Shown in pieces: positions 34,043-42,014 of a stretch of DNA of 44,509 nucleotides. Location: positions 1-44,509 of the forward strand of contig NZ_VRTT01000060.1 of the NCBI RefSeq assembly GCF_008017805.1, read 5' to 3'. Within the stretch, counting starts at the first letter, position 1; every line of letters begins with the position of its first letter. The notes beneath the pieces were generated by a model. That model was not told where the DNA came from. It made no database searches and was given only the letters and a program-made list of their open reading frames with translations. The stretch comes from Paenibacillus sp. N3.4. Its GTDB lineage: Bacteria > Bacillota > Bacilli > Paenibacillales > NBRC-103111. The position numbers and the translations under genes are program-made.

Positions 34043-34831
34043 ATGAAAAGAGCGGTTACCTTGAATCAACATGAAAATGAACAGAACTATTCTTCGAAAA
34101 ATTATCGAACGCCTGACGGTGCGCCGACGGACATTGTTATTTTTACAATTACATCTACAGAAAAGAGTGCGGTGAAAAAGTCTCTGCCAATTCGGGAATT
34201 GCAGGTCCTACTCATCAAGCGTAAGGTATGGCCGTTTATCGGGCAATGGGCACTTCCGGGTGGTTTTACTCGGGAAACGGAAACGATTGAAGAATGCGCT
34301 AGGCGGGAAATTCGCGAAGAGGCTGGAGTAGCTGAGGTTCACATGGAGTACTTTAACGCATACAGTAAGCCTGGCCGAGATCCACGCGGTTGGATTATAT
34401 CACATGCTTTTTTTGCACTCGTTCATGAACGATACTTGGCTACGATGAAGGCGGATGATGATGCGGAGGATGTCGGCTTGTTTCCCATTAAAGAGGCACT
34501 GCAAATGAATCTGGCATTTGACCATTACGACATCATCAGAGATGCTTACCATAGAGTTCAGGAGAAAATGATAACAACGACAATTGCTAAGGAATTTTTA
34601 CCAGAGGAATTTACAATTGGTGAGCTGTATCAAGTCATTCAGACGGTTGTGCCCGAATTTGAGGAGAAGAATTTCATTCGCAAAATCACTTCAACTCAAA
34701 GCCGGAAGGGAATTATAGAAGAAGCGCGGGATGCGAATGGGAACTTGAGCTTATCTAATCGCTACTCACAGCGAGCAGCGCAGTTATACCGTTTTACTGA
34801 TGTTGTGCCTCGGTTGTCGTTTTACAGCTAA
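34043..34831 (+). CDS. Nudix hydrolase with C-terminal winged helix (NrtR-like)
   Basis: About 262 aa. YRTPDGAPTDIVIFTI opens the Nudix fold and the Nudix box is intact: G-FTRET-E-TIEECAR-REIREEAGV. The C-terminal part (about 175-262), with FTIGELYQVIQTVVPEFEEKN, NFIRKI and GRPARLYRF-like AAQLYRFT, is the winged helix of the NrtR/ADP-ribose-sensing family. In NrtR the Nudix domain binds ADP-ribose and controls NAD genes; a complete box means hydrolysis is also possible. It precedes a run of ADP-ribose genes, so regulation of that operon is likely. The start is uncertain: ATG 34043 or TTG 34061. ATG 34016 overlaps the -10 box. Confidence 0.85.
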   Translation: MKRAVTLNQHENEQNYSSKNYRTPDGAPTDIVIFTITSTEKSAVKKSLPIRELQVLLIKRKVWPFIGQWALPGGFTRETETIEECARREIREEAGVAEVHMEYFNAYSKPGRDPRGWIISHAFFALVHERYLATMKADDDAEDVGLFPIKEALQMNLAFDHYDIIRDAYHRVQEKMITTTIAKEFLPEEFTIGELYQVIQTVVPEFEEKNFIRKITSTQSRKGIIEEARDANGNLSLSNRYSQRAAQLYRFTDVVPRLSFYS

Positions 34832-34848
34832 GGCTCTTTTTTTAGATT

Positions 34849-34878
34849 TTGATTATGTCTAATTAATAATATTATAAA
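34849..34878 (+). promoter_or_regulatory. Probable promoter of the NADAR operon
   Basis: TTGATT (34849-34854) and TATAAA (34873-34878) are separated by 18 bases in an AT-rich stretch 47 bases before the NADAR start. Confidence 0.5.
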
Positions 34879-34924
34879 TACATGATAAAGTGTTGTGGTT
34901 GAAAAATGATGAAGGAGAATGAAA

Positions 34925-35413
34925 ATGGAACATTTCACTTTTTTCTGGAGAAGCCAATCTCCCTTTTCACAGTGGCACCCGAGTTTATTTACATTAAATG
35001 GCGTTCAGTACAATTGTGCGGAGCAGTATATGATGGTGCAAAAAGCGCTGATCTTTAAAGATGCCGACATCGCGGCTAAAATTCTCAAAGCGCATTCTCC
35101 CGCAGATCAGAAAAAGTTAGGCCGCCAAGTCAAAAATTTCGATAGCACGATATGGGCAGCAGTCTGTAAAAAGTTCGTATATGAGGCCAACTACGCAAAG
35201 TTCACTCAAAATTCGGCTTTGAAGCAATCCCTCTTATCGACGGTTGGGACGACTTTAGTCGAGGCGAGTCCAGTTGATACCATCTGGGGGATCGGTCTTG
35301 CGGAAGACCACCCTGATGCTTTGGATCGAAAAAAATGGCGGGGAACTAACTGGTTGGGTGAAATTTTAACGGAGCTTCGTGAGGAGCTGTTAAAAACCGG
35401 AGAAGAACAATAA
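34925..35413 (+). CDS. NADAR-family protein (YbiA-like, DUF1768)
   Basis: 162 aa, a complete single domain. The family pattern is clear: FFWRSQSPFSQWHP, NGVQYNCAEQYMMVQKA, LGRQVKNFDSTIWA, CKKFVYEANYAKFTQN, TLVEASPVDTIWGIGL and RGTNWLGEILTELREEL. NADAR enzymes cleave N-glycosidic bonds of ADP-ribose-type or riboflavin-pathway compounds. Some have been reported to remove ADP-ribose from guanine in DNA. The ATG at 34925 is 7 bases after AAGGAG; the ATG at 34919 is too close. First gene of a four-gene operon with ADP-ribose hydrolases. Confidence 0.9.
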   Translation: MEHFTFFWRSQSPFSQWHPSLFTLNGVQYNCAEQYMMVQKALIFKDADIAAKILKAHSPADQKKLGRQVKNFDSTIWAAVCKKFVYEANYAKFTQNSALKQSLLSTVGTTLVEASPVDTIWGIGLAEDHPDALDRKKWRGTNWLGEILTELREELLKTGEEQ

Positions 35414-35456
35414 GCCTTTGATAAGTCTCGATCACGGTGAATTTAGGAGGGGTCAC

Positions 35457-36383
35457 ATGTTAAACACATGGAATAAATACTTAGGCTGTTTCATCGGTTT
35501 GGCTGTAGGGGATGCCTTAGGAACGACTGTTGAGTTTCAGCAGCCGGGGTCATTTCCTCCCGTGGAGGATATCGTGGGAGGCGGCATTTTTGATCTTAAT
35601 CCAGGGGAATGGACAGACGATACTTCGATGGCTCTATGCTTGGCGGAAAGCTTAGTCGATAGGTGCGGTTTCGACCCAATGGATCAAATGAGCCGCTATC
35701 GGCGTTGGTTCCGGGAAGGTTATCTTAGCAGTACAGGTGAATGTTTCGATATTGGCAATACCGTACGCGCGGCAATTTTACAATTTGAACGAACGGGAGA
35801 AGGGTTTTGCGGATCCGTACACCCAAGCGCTGCGGGTAATGGTTCCATTATGAGACTAGCGCCGGTACCATTATTTTTCATGGATTATCCTCATTTGGCG
35901 ATCGATTATGCCGTTCAGAGTTCGAAAATAACACATAGCGCAGCAGAGTGTTTGGATGCCTGCAGACTGCTCACCGTCTTTATTATAGGAGCTTTAAATG
36001 GTTGGACCAAAGAAAGGTTAATGAAGCCCGATGCTTTTCGAGATTGGTTGCAGGAGGATAGTCTGACACCCAAAATCAAAGAAATTGCAACAGGCAGCTA
36101 TCTGCAAAAAGAACCGCCCGAAATTATTGGCTCCGGCTATGTGGTGAAATCGTTAGAGGCCGCCCTGTGGGCTTTTGCAAAAGGGAACTCATTCGAAGAG
36201 GGAGTGCTTCTAGCCGTAAATCTAGGTAATGATGCCGACACGACCGGAGCTATTTATGGACAAATAGCTGGTGCCTATTATGGATATGATCATATACCTA
36301 AGAAATGGACAGGAATACTCGCTAAACGTTCATTCATAGAGGAATTGAGCCGCCATTTGTATGATCATCGTTATAAAGATTAG
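35457..36383 (+). CDS. ADP-ribosylglycohydrolase (DraG/ARH family), copy 1
   Basis: 308 aa. The two magnesium-binding motifs of the family are intact: GEWTDDTSMAL near residue 52 and NLGNDADTTGAIYG near residue 258. GLAVGDALG at the N-terminus and HPSAAGNGSIMRLAP are further family blocks. Such enzymes remove ADP-ribose from Arg or Ser of proteins or from related acceptors. The ATG at 35457 follows AGGAGGGG; the longer in-frame start at 35418 has no signal. 20 bases separate it from copy 2. Confidence 0.92.
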   Translation: MLNTWNKYLGCFIGLAVGDALGTTVEFQQPGSFPPVEDIVGGGIFDLNPGEWTDDTSMALCLAESLVDRCGFDPMDQMSRYRRWFREGYLSSTGECFDIGNTVRAAILQFERTGEGFCGSVHPSAAGNGSIMRLAPVPLFFMDYPHLAIDYAVQSSKITHSAAECLDACRLLTVFIIGALNGWTKERLMKPDAFRDWLQEDSLTPKIKEIATGSYLQKEPPEIIGSGYVVKSLEAALWAFAKGNSFEEGVLLAVNLGNDADTTGAIYGQIAGAYYGYDHIPKKWTGILAKRSFIEELSRHLYDHRYKD

Positions 36384-36403
36384 TTTAGAGGGGAGAGGTG
36401 GGC

Positions 36404-37216
36404 ATGCTCGGAGCCATTGTGGGAGATGTCATTGGGTCTTATTATGAGTGGCATAATGTGAAAAGTGAGGAATTCCCTTTATTTCATCGATTTTCTCGTT
36501 TTACAGATGATACGGTATTAACCCTTGCCGTCGCGGACGCGATCCTAAATAGAGTGAATACAAACTCCATGTTGGATTCCAGGAAAAACAGAAAATTGTA
36601 TGCAACTAAAATGAAACAATACGCAAGAAGATATCCCGATGCGGGATATGGCGGACGATTTGAAGAATGGATGAAAGGTGATTCGTTCCGACCGTACAGA
36701 AGTTATGGCAATGGCTCTGCTATGCGAGTGAGTCCAATTGGGCTTGCTTTCGATTCCATGGAAGAAGTGTTGGAGGAAGCCAAGCGAAGTGCTGAAGTGA
36801 CTCATAATCATAAAAAGGGGATAAAGGGAGCGCAAGCGGTCGCGAGTGCAGTTTTTCTTGCTCGTACGGGAAAGACCAAGGACTATATCCGGACATTTAT
36901 TACCTCAAACTTCGGTTATAACTTGGATCGAACGCTTGCTAGTATTCGGCCCAACTATATGTTCGATTCAAGCTGTGAAGGCTCTGTACCCGAGGCGATT
37001 ATAGCATTTCTGGAGTCATCGGATTTCATGGACGCGCTCAGAAAAGCGATTTCCTTGGGTGGGGATAGCGACACCATCGCTTGCATAGCCGGCGCTATTG
37101 CTCATGCTTACTATAAAGATATACCAATTGATATTGCGCTTGCGGTTAAATTGAAACTCGACATTAGTCTCTGGGAGACTTTAAATCAGTTTATGGCGAG
37201 GTATCCCGTAATCTAG
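36404..37216 (+). CDS. ADP-ribosylglycohydrolase (DraG/ARH family), copy 2
   Basis: 270 aa. It is clearly related to copy 1 but divergent, so not a recent duplication. It opens MLGAIVGDVIGSYYEW. The metal motifs are FTDDTVLTLAVA and LGGDSDTIACIAGAIAHAYY, with GNGSAMRVSPIG between them, all intact. The shorter form lacks part of the helical insertion of copy 1, so it may act on another acceptor. ATG 36404 follows GAGAGG; GTG 36398 is possible. It lies 14 bases before the macro-domain gene. Confidence 0.9.
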   Translation: MLGAIVGDVIGSYYEWHNVKSEEFPLFHRFSRFTDDTVLTLAVADAILNRVNTNSMLDSRKNRKLYATKMKQYARRYPDAGYGGRFEEWMKGDSFRPYRSYGNGSAMRVSPIGLAFDSMEEVLEEAKRSAEVTHNHKKGIKGAQAVASAVFLARTGKTKDYIRTFITSNFGYNLDRTLASIRPNYMFDSSCEGSVPEAIIAFLESSDFMDALRKAISLGGDSDTIACIAGAIAHAYYKDIPIDIALAVKLKLDISLWETLNQFMARYPVI

Positions 37217-37230
37217 TGGGGGGTTAAAAG

Positions 37231-37773
37231 ATGGATATGCAGCAACCAATAAAGGTCATTCAAGGAGACATCACAACGATGCATGTGGATGTCATTGTGA
37301 ACGCAGCAAACTCAAGCTTGTTGGGTGGCGGTGGAGTTGATGGGGCCATACATCGCTCAGGAGGAAAGCGGGTTTTAGAGGAATGCAGGGAGATACGAAA
37401 TAAGCAAGGAGGTTGTCCTACTGGGGAGGCGGTAATTACCGGGGCGGGTAATTTGAATGCGAAGTACCTAATCCATACGGTTGGACCTGTATGGTCTGGT
37501 GGAAATAAGGGTGAGAGAGAATTATTAGCTCGATGTTATCGCAATACACTTGCCTTGGCTGGTCAGTATGCTATTGAATCCATCGCATTTCCCAATATAA
37601 GTACGGGCATATATCGATTTCCTAAGAAAGATGCGGCCGAAATTGCTATTGCGGAAGTCGTGAGTTATTTGGGTGGCGAAAAAGCTGTTATTCGCAAGAT
37701 CATCTTTGTCTGCTTGGAAATAGATAATTACGATATTTACAAGAAAATAATAGCTCAAATACCTCCATCGTAA
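37231..37773 (+). CDS. Macro-domain protein (MacroD/YmdB-type O-acetyl-ADP-ribose deacetylase)
   Basis: 180 aa, one macro domain. GDITTMHVDVIVNAANSSLL, GGGGVDGAIHRSGG and ISTGIYRFPKKDAA are the ADP-ribose-binding and catalytic loops of MacroD-type hydrolases, with the Asn and Asp that act in de-ADP-ribosylation. Possible reactions: hydrolysis of O-acetyl-ADP-ribose, ADP-ribose-1''-phosphate or protein-linked ADP-ribose. GGGGGG precedes the ATG. Last gene of the NADAR-ARH-ARH-macro operon. Confidence 0.94.
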   Translation: MDMQQPIKVIQGDITTMHVDVIVNAANSSLLGGGGVDGAIHRSGGKRVLEECREIRNKQGGCPTGEAVITGAGNLNAKYLIHTVGPVWSGGNKGERELLARCYRNTLALAGQYAIESIAFPNISTGIYRFPKKDAAEIAIAEVVSYLGGEKAVIRKIIFVCLEIDNYDIYKKIIAQIPPS

Positions 37774-37975
37774 CTGGATGGGGTTATCTTTTTATCCGCT
37801 TGTACATATCCCTCACTGGAAAACATTTCTTTGTCGTAATACTTCCACCATGTTCATAAGCTCCCAAATAAGCGAAGATAAATCAAGAAGGTGGACACGA
37901 CGTCCACGAGTCCGAAATAGTTAATGTGATGAATATTAAGCAACTGAAACAAGTGGGATAAATTGTAAAATTTGA

Positions 37976-38004
37976 TTGACAGTAACCGGTAATCACGTTA
38001 GTAT
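37976..38004 (+). promoter_or_regulatory. Promoter of the 40-codon gene before rtcB
   Basis: A perfect TTGACA (37976-37981), a 17-base spacer and TAGTAT (37999-38004). Inside the spacer is GTAACCGGTAATC with an ACCGGT core, possibly an operator. Confidence 0.6.
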
Positions 38005-38041
38005 TTTCAATATCAATCACAGAGTAAAGGAGTCGATACAG

Positions 38042-38164
38042 ATGTTATTCCAGTCATTCTTCAGTTCCAATCATGATCATTATAGTCAAATAAGTGAACA
38101 ATGGAATAAATGGAGTAACGCTCATAGACTCATTAGGTCTCTGTTTAACGGTATCCTAAGCTAG
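38042..38164 (+). CDS. 40-aa protein of unknown function before rtcB
   Basis: A short reading frame with its own promoter, an AAAGGAG ribosome site 9 bases before the ATG, and a strong terminator 39 bases after its stop. The product is polar and aromatic-rich (MLFQSFFSSNHDHYSQ, then WNKWSNAHRLIRSLF), with an amphipathic, basic C-terminal half. No family recognised. It may be a real small protein or a leader peptide whose transcript must pass the terminator to reach rtcB. Confidence 0.5.
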   Translation: MLFQSFFSSNHDHYSQISEQWNKWSNAHRLIRSLFNGILS

Positions 38165-38202
38165 TTTTAACATGCTAGTTTTAGGACGTATTCAGAAGTA
38201 AT

Positions 38203-38236
38203 CGGTCATGGACGTTTGCGTCCGTGGCCTTTTTTT
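38203..38236 (+). terminator. Strong terminator between the small gene and rtcB
   Basis: GGTCATGGACG pairs with CGTCCGTGGCC (with G-T pairs), has a TTTG loop, and is followed by seven T. It lies 42 bases before the rtcB ATG, so rtcB expression may depend on read-through. Confidence 0.88.
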
Positions 38237-38277
38237 ATGGACATTTCATCAAATAAACAGATAGGGAGTTACATCTA

Positions 38278-39504
38278 ATGGCATACCAAACGATAGATCA
38301 TGTACGTGTCTGGGGACAACCGGACGAAGGAGCTTTATCTCAAGCGAAAACTTGTGCAGCAACGGGGAATGTCATCCAAACACTGCTAATGGCGGACCAC
38401 CATAAGGGGTACAGCCAACCGATAGGCGGAGTTGTTGTATACGACGGGCAAGTATCTCCCTCTGGAGTCGGCTATGATATTGCTTGCGGCAATAAAGCGG
38501 TAAGAACGAATTTACTGGCTAGCGATGTGCGTCCTCGAATAGCAGGTATTATGGATCAAATAGCACGCAAGATATCATTCGGTATTGGGCGAGTAAACAA
38601 TGAAAAGGTAGATCATGAATTGTTCGATGACCCTGATTGGGACGTATATAAAGCGATTGGGAAACAAGAGCATGACAAATTAAAGGCTCTGGCGCGGGAA
38701 CAGCTGGGCACAGTTGGCAGCGGTAATCATTTTGTGGACATTTTTGAGGAAATGCGTACCGGCCGTATTTGGGTAGCCAATCACTTTGGCAGTCGGGGGT
38801 TTGGGCATAAGACAGCTAGCGGTTTTATGAATGTGACGGCAGGTCGAGATTTTCTTGGGAATGCTCCTGGGGAAAAGATGGATCAGCCTCCGATTTTGCT
38901 GGATATCGCCAGCGAGCTTGGAGACATGTACTACCGAGCTATGAAGCTAGCAGGGCGCTACGCGTATGCCGGTCGAGATTATGTCATTGAGCAAGTGCTT
39001 GCTATTCTTGGGGCGGAATCAGATTTCGAAGTGCATAACCACCACAATTTTGCCTGGAAAGAGAATCATAATGGTCAGGAGACCGTTGTTGTTCGCAAGG
39101 GGGCGACGCCTTCTGCACCGGGGCAGTTTGGCTTTATCGGGGGCAGCATGTGCGATATCTCGGTGATTGTTAGTGGGAAGGATTCGGATGAAAATCGCGA
39201 TGCGTTCTACAGTACGGTCCACGGGGCCGGTCGAATCATGAGCCGAACCCAAGCGGCAGGCAAAATGAACTGGAAAACGCGCGCCCGCAGTGGCGGACAA
39301 ATATCCACGAATCAAATGATGGATGTCGTTAAGGATTTTGGTGTTGAGCTGCGCGGCGCTGGTACAGATGAAAGCCCCTTCGTTTACCGCAAGCTGCAGG
39401 ATGTTCTGAATGCTCATAGCGAGACTGTTGAGATTTTGCATGTATTGAAGCCGATAGGGGTTTGTATGGCAGGAGCAGATGAATTTGATCCATATAAGGA
39501 TTAA
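38278..39504 (+). CDS. rtcB: RtcB-type RNA ligase
   Basis: 408 aa. RtcB joins RNA 2',3'-cyclic phosphate or 3'-phosphate ends to 5'-OH ends using GTP and Mn2+. Landmarks: PSGVGYDIACGNKAVRT (metal Cys), QLGTVGSGNHFVDI, WVANHFGSRGFGHK (His) and the guanylated His in YSTVHGAGRIMSRTQA. The C-terminal block CMAGADEFDPYKD is also conserved. GGGAG lies 9 bases before the ATG. It is followed after 12 bases by the M48 protease gene. Confidence 0.95.
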   Translation: MAYQTIDHVRVWGQPDEGALSQAKTCAATGNVIQTLLMADHHKGYSQPIGGVVVYDGQVSPSGVGYDIACGNKAVRTNLLASDVRPRIAGIMDQIARKISFGIGRVNNEKVDHELFDDPDWDVYKAIGKQEHDKLKALAREQLGTVGSGNHFVDIFEEMRTGRIWVANHFGSRGFGHKTASGFMNVTAGRDFLGNAPGEKMDQPPILLDIASELGDMYYRAMKLAGRYAYAGRDYVIEQVLAILGAESDFEVHNHHNFAWKENHNGQETVVVRKGATPSAPGQFGFIGGSMCDISVIVSGKDSDENRDAFYSTVHGAGRIMSRTQAAGKMNWKTRARSGGQISTNQMMDVVKDFGVELRGAGTDESPFVYRKLQDVLNAHSETVEILHVLKPIGVCMAGADEFDPYKD

Positions 39505-39516
39505 TGGGGGATAGCG

Positions 39517-41403
39517 ATGACAAATGAAAAATTTCAAAAATTCACCGAAAAACTAAAAATAAAGGCGGAAAAAAATCCAAGGTGGTACAAAACGAAAGTA
39601 TTTGGATTAGCGATGGTTGGATACCTTTATTTATTTGTAGTGCTCGCTATTTTATTTGCTGTTGTCGGAATTGTGGTCTATTCGATTTATACAAAGACGT
39701 TTCATTTGATTTTTGCGAAGCTTCTCATTCCCGTGTTTGTCTTGCTATATGTACTCGTTAAATCTTTATGGATTCATATCGAGGCTCCAACAGGGCTGCG
39801 TTTGGATAAGCAGAATACTCCCTTGTTGATAGAAGAAATCGAGCGAATGAGAAAGCAGCTTAAAGGTTTTAAGGTAGATGAAATTCAGCTAAATAACGAC
39901 TTCAATGCAGCCATTATTCAGGTGCCCAGATTAGGGGTATTCGGCTGGTATAAGAATATCCTCGTGGTAGGACTTCCTCTCATGATGGCTTTGTCGAAGG
40001 AACAATTCCAGGCAGTGCTGGCTCATGAATTGGGACACTTGTCAGGTGCGCATGGTCGATTCAGTACATAGATTTACCGTGTGCGCAAGAGCTGGATCCA
40101 TTTATTGGAACAGTTAGAGGAAGGTCAAGCACGGGGGAAGTTTTTGTTTCATGGATTTTTGAGACTATACGCCCCTTACTTCAATGCCTATACATTTGTA
40201 TTAGCTAGGGCTAATGAATTCGATGCAGATCGCTGCAGCGCCAAAATCGTAGGTGAAAAATATGCTGCATCTGCGTTGATTTCACTGAATGTCAAAGGTG
40301 CTCATTTGAATGATGAGTTTTGGCCGAATATGTTCAAACGTGCCTCTGAACAAATTGAAGCACCTGATGTATATGAGCAAATGTTGAAATTCTTGGATGA
40401 GCCTGTACAAAAAAGCGAAGCTGATTTTTATTGCCGAGTAGCACTCCACCGTAATACGAATCCGTTGGATACTCATCCCTCGTTGTCTGAAAGGCTGAAA
40501 GCCTTAAACGAGGAGGCCGAATATGACGATGGTACCGCGGAAAGGTCCAGTCAAAGTTATTTGAGCAACGTGGCAGAGTTTATTGAATTTTTTGATAAGC
40601 AATGGCGAGCAGATATTGGACCAGAGTGGAAAAAACGATACCTCCATTATCAAAATTTACAAGATACGCTTTCTACTTTGGAGAAAGCAAAGTCAACTCG
40701 TCAGTTGACAGTAGATGAATCCTTACAACTGGCCAATATGATAGAGGATTTGAAATCTTCCGAAGAAGCGCTTCCTTATTTTCAAGATTTGGTTATGCAT
40801 GAACCTTCTTTAGCTACAGCTCATTTTGCTATAGGACGTATCATGGCGAAGAAAGGCCGAAGAGAGGCAGTAGAACATTTGGAGTATTGTATGAAACTTG
40901 ATACCGCATCGGTGCCCCACGCCTGTCGTGTCCTTTTCTTGTATTATATGCACATCGGAAATAAGGCTTATGCAAGCGAATATCTTGACAAAGCCGTTGC
41001 TGCATCCGAACTACAAGCTCATCAGAACAGGGAATCGTCCACATTGATTTCTAAGGATGTTCTTGTCGGGGAAGAGCCTAGTGAAGAAGTTCTCGGTTTA
41101 ATCAGAGATGAAATGAACAATCATCCCACAATTGAGAGGGCGCATATACTTAGAAAGACGACAACCTATACCGTAGATAAACATATATATCTAGTGATTG
41201 TGGAATTCTCTAATCAACATACGCAACAAAAACAGCAAATTCTCCAGCGAATTGCTGATGCTTCGCCTAATATCGACGAGTACCAAATTATGGAGATTAA
41301 TACAGTCACCTGGTTACGGTCCTCTATTAAGAAGCTTAAAGTTTCCCCTATCTATGAAAGAACAGCAATACTCAAAAAGAAAGGCACACAAATATCAGTT
41401 TAA
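39517..41403 (+). pseudogene. M48-family membrane metalloprotease with in-frame amber codon
   Basis: N-terminal membrane segments (VFGLAMVGYLYLFVVLAILF and LIFAKLLIPVFVLLYVLVK) precede an M48 protease domain with HELGH at 170-174. The third zinc ligand is Glu234 in ARANEFDAD. TPR-like helices and a C-terminal domain follow, up to 41403 (about 628 codons). A TAG at 40069-40071 (codon 185) interrupts the frame 11 residues after HELGH. The sequence continues in the same frame as IYRVRKSWIHLLEQ, so TGG (Trp) to TAG is the simplest explanation. Neither half can form the complete active site. It may be a recent pseudogene, a suppressed codon or a base error. Confidence 0.8.
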
Positions 41404-41854
41404 GCTGAGATATGACAAGTTTAAATCCAAGGGGAAGATCATAATCTTGTCAGATGATGCCTTCATCACATTGGACTTATTCGAATCGGATAGCTTTGAG
41501 AAGGCAGAGCGCTATTTCTCCAAGTTAACCATAGACAATCAGATGGAAGGCGTTGTTATTAAACCAGAAGTGCAAGAAGGCAAAAGTGTCCCTTATATGA
41601 AGGTGCGAAATGAGGACTATTTGTCGATAATCTATGGGTATGACTACAAGTTTCCACATAAGTACAAAAAGCTCATGAAACAGAAGAACATATCAAGGAA
41701 GCTTCGTACCTCTATAAATGAACACCAATAAGGTAAAAAGATGCTTCAAATTAAGTTCAGCGATATCGCGGCGGATAATGAATCTTATAAGGAAGCTGTT
41801 GCGAATTTATTGTTTGAGGTTAGCCTAGAGAAAGAGATCGATCCTCGCTTATAG
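41354..41854 (+). pseudogene. 3' remnant of a Pnkp-type RNA ligase
   Basis: In another frame than the protease end, the segment reads YDKFKSKGKIIILSDDAF, AERYFSKLT, DNQMEGVVIKPE and PYMKVRNEDYLSIIYGYDY. EGVVIK and MKVRN are nucleotidyltransferase motifs IV and V. EDYLSIIYG followed by a basic stretch is characteristic of the ligase domain of bacterial Pnkp. A TAA at 41729-41731 interrupts the frame, after which GKKMLQIKFSDI and a tail ending EIDPRL continue in frame to 41854. A DPRL-type C-terminus is typical of Pnkp. TTA to TAA would explain the stop. The kinase and phosphatase domains and ligase motifs I-III are missing. Confidence 0.65.
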
Positions 41855-42014
41855 CTCATCTAGGTGAACTCAAGTCAGCCAAGGGCCGCACTCTGCACGC
41901 GCTAATAACTTGATTAAGGGAAAGAAACATGTGACAATCATTCATGCACCGCCAATTTCGCTTATGTATACATTGGCGGAATGGCGGTGTATTTATAGTG
42001 AAAGAGAGAACAGC

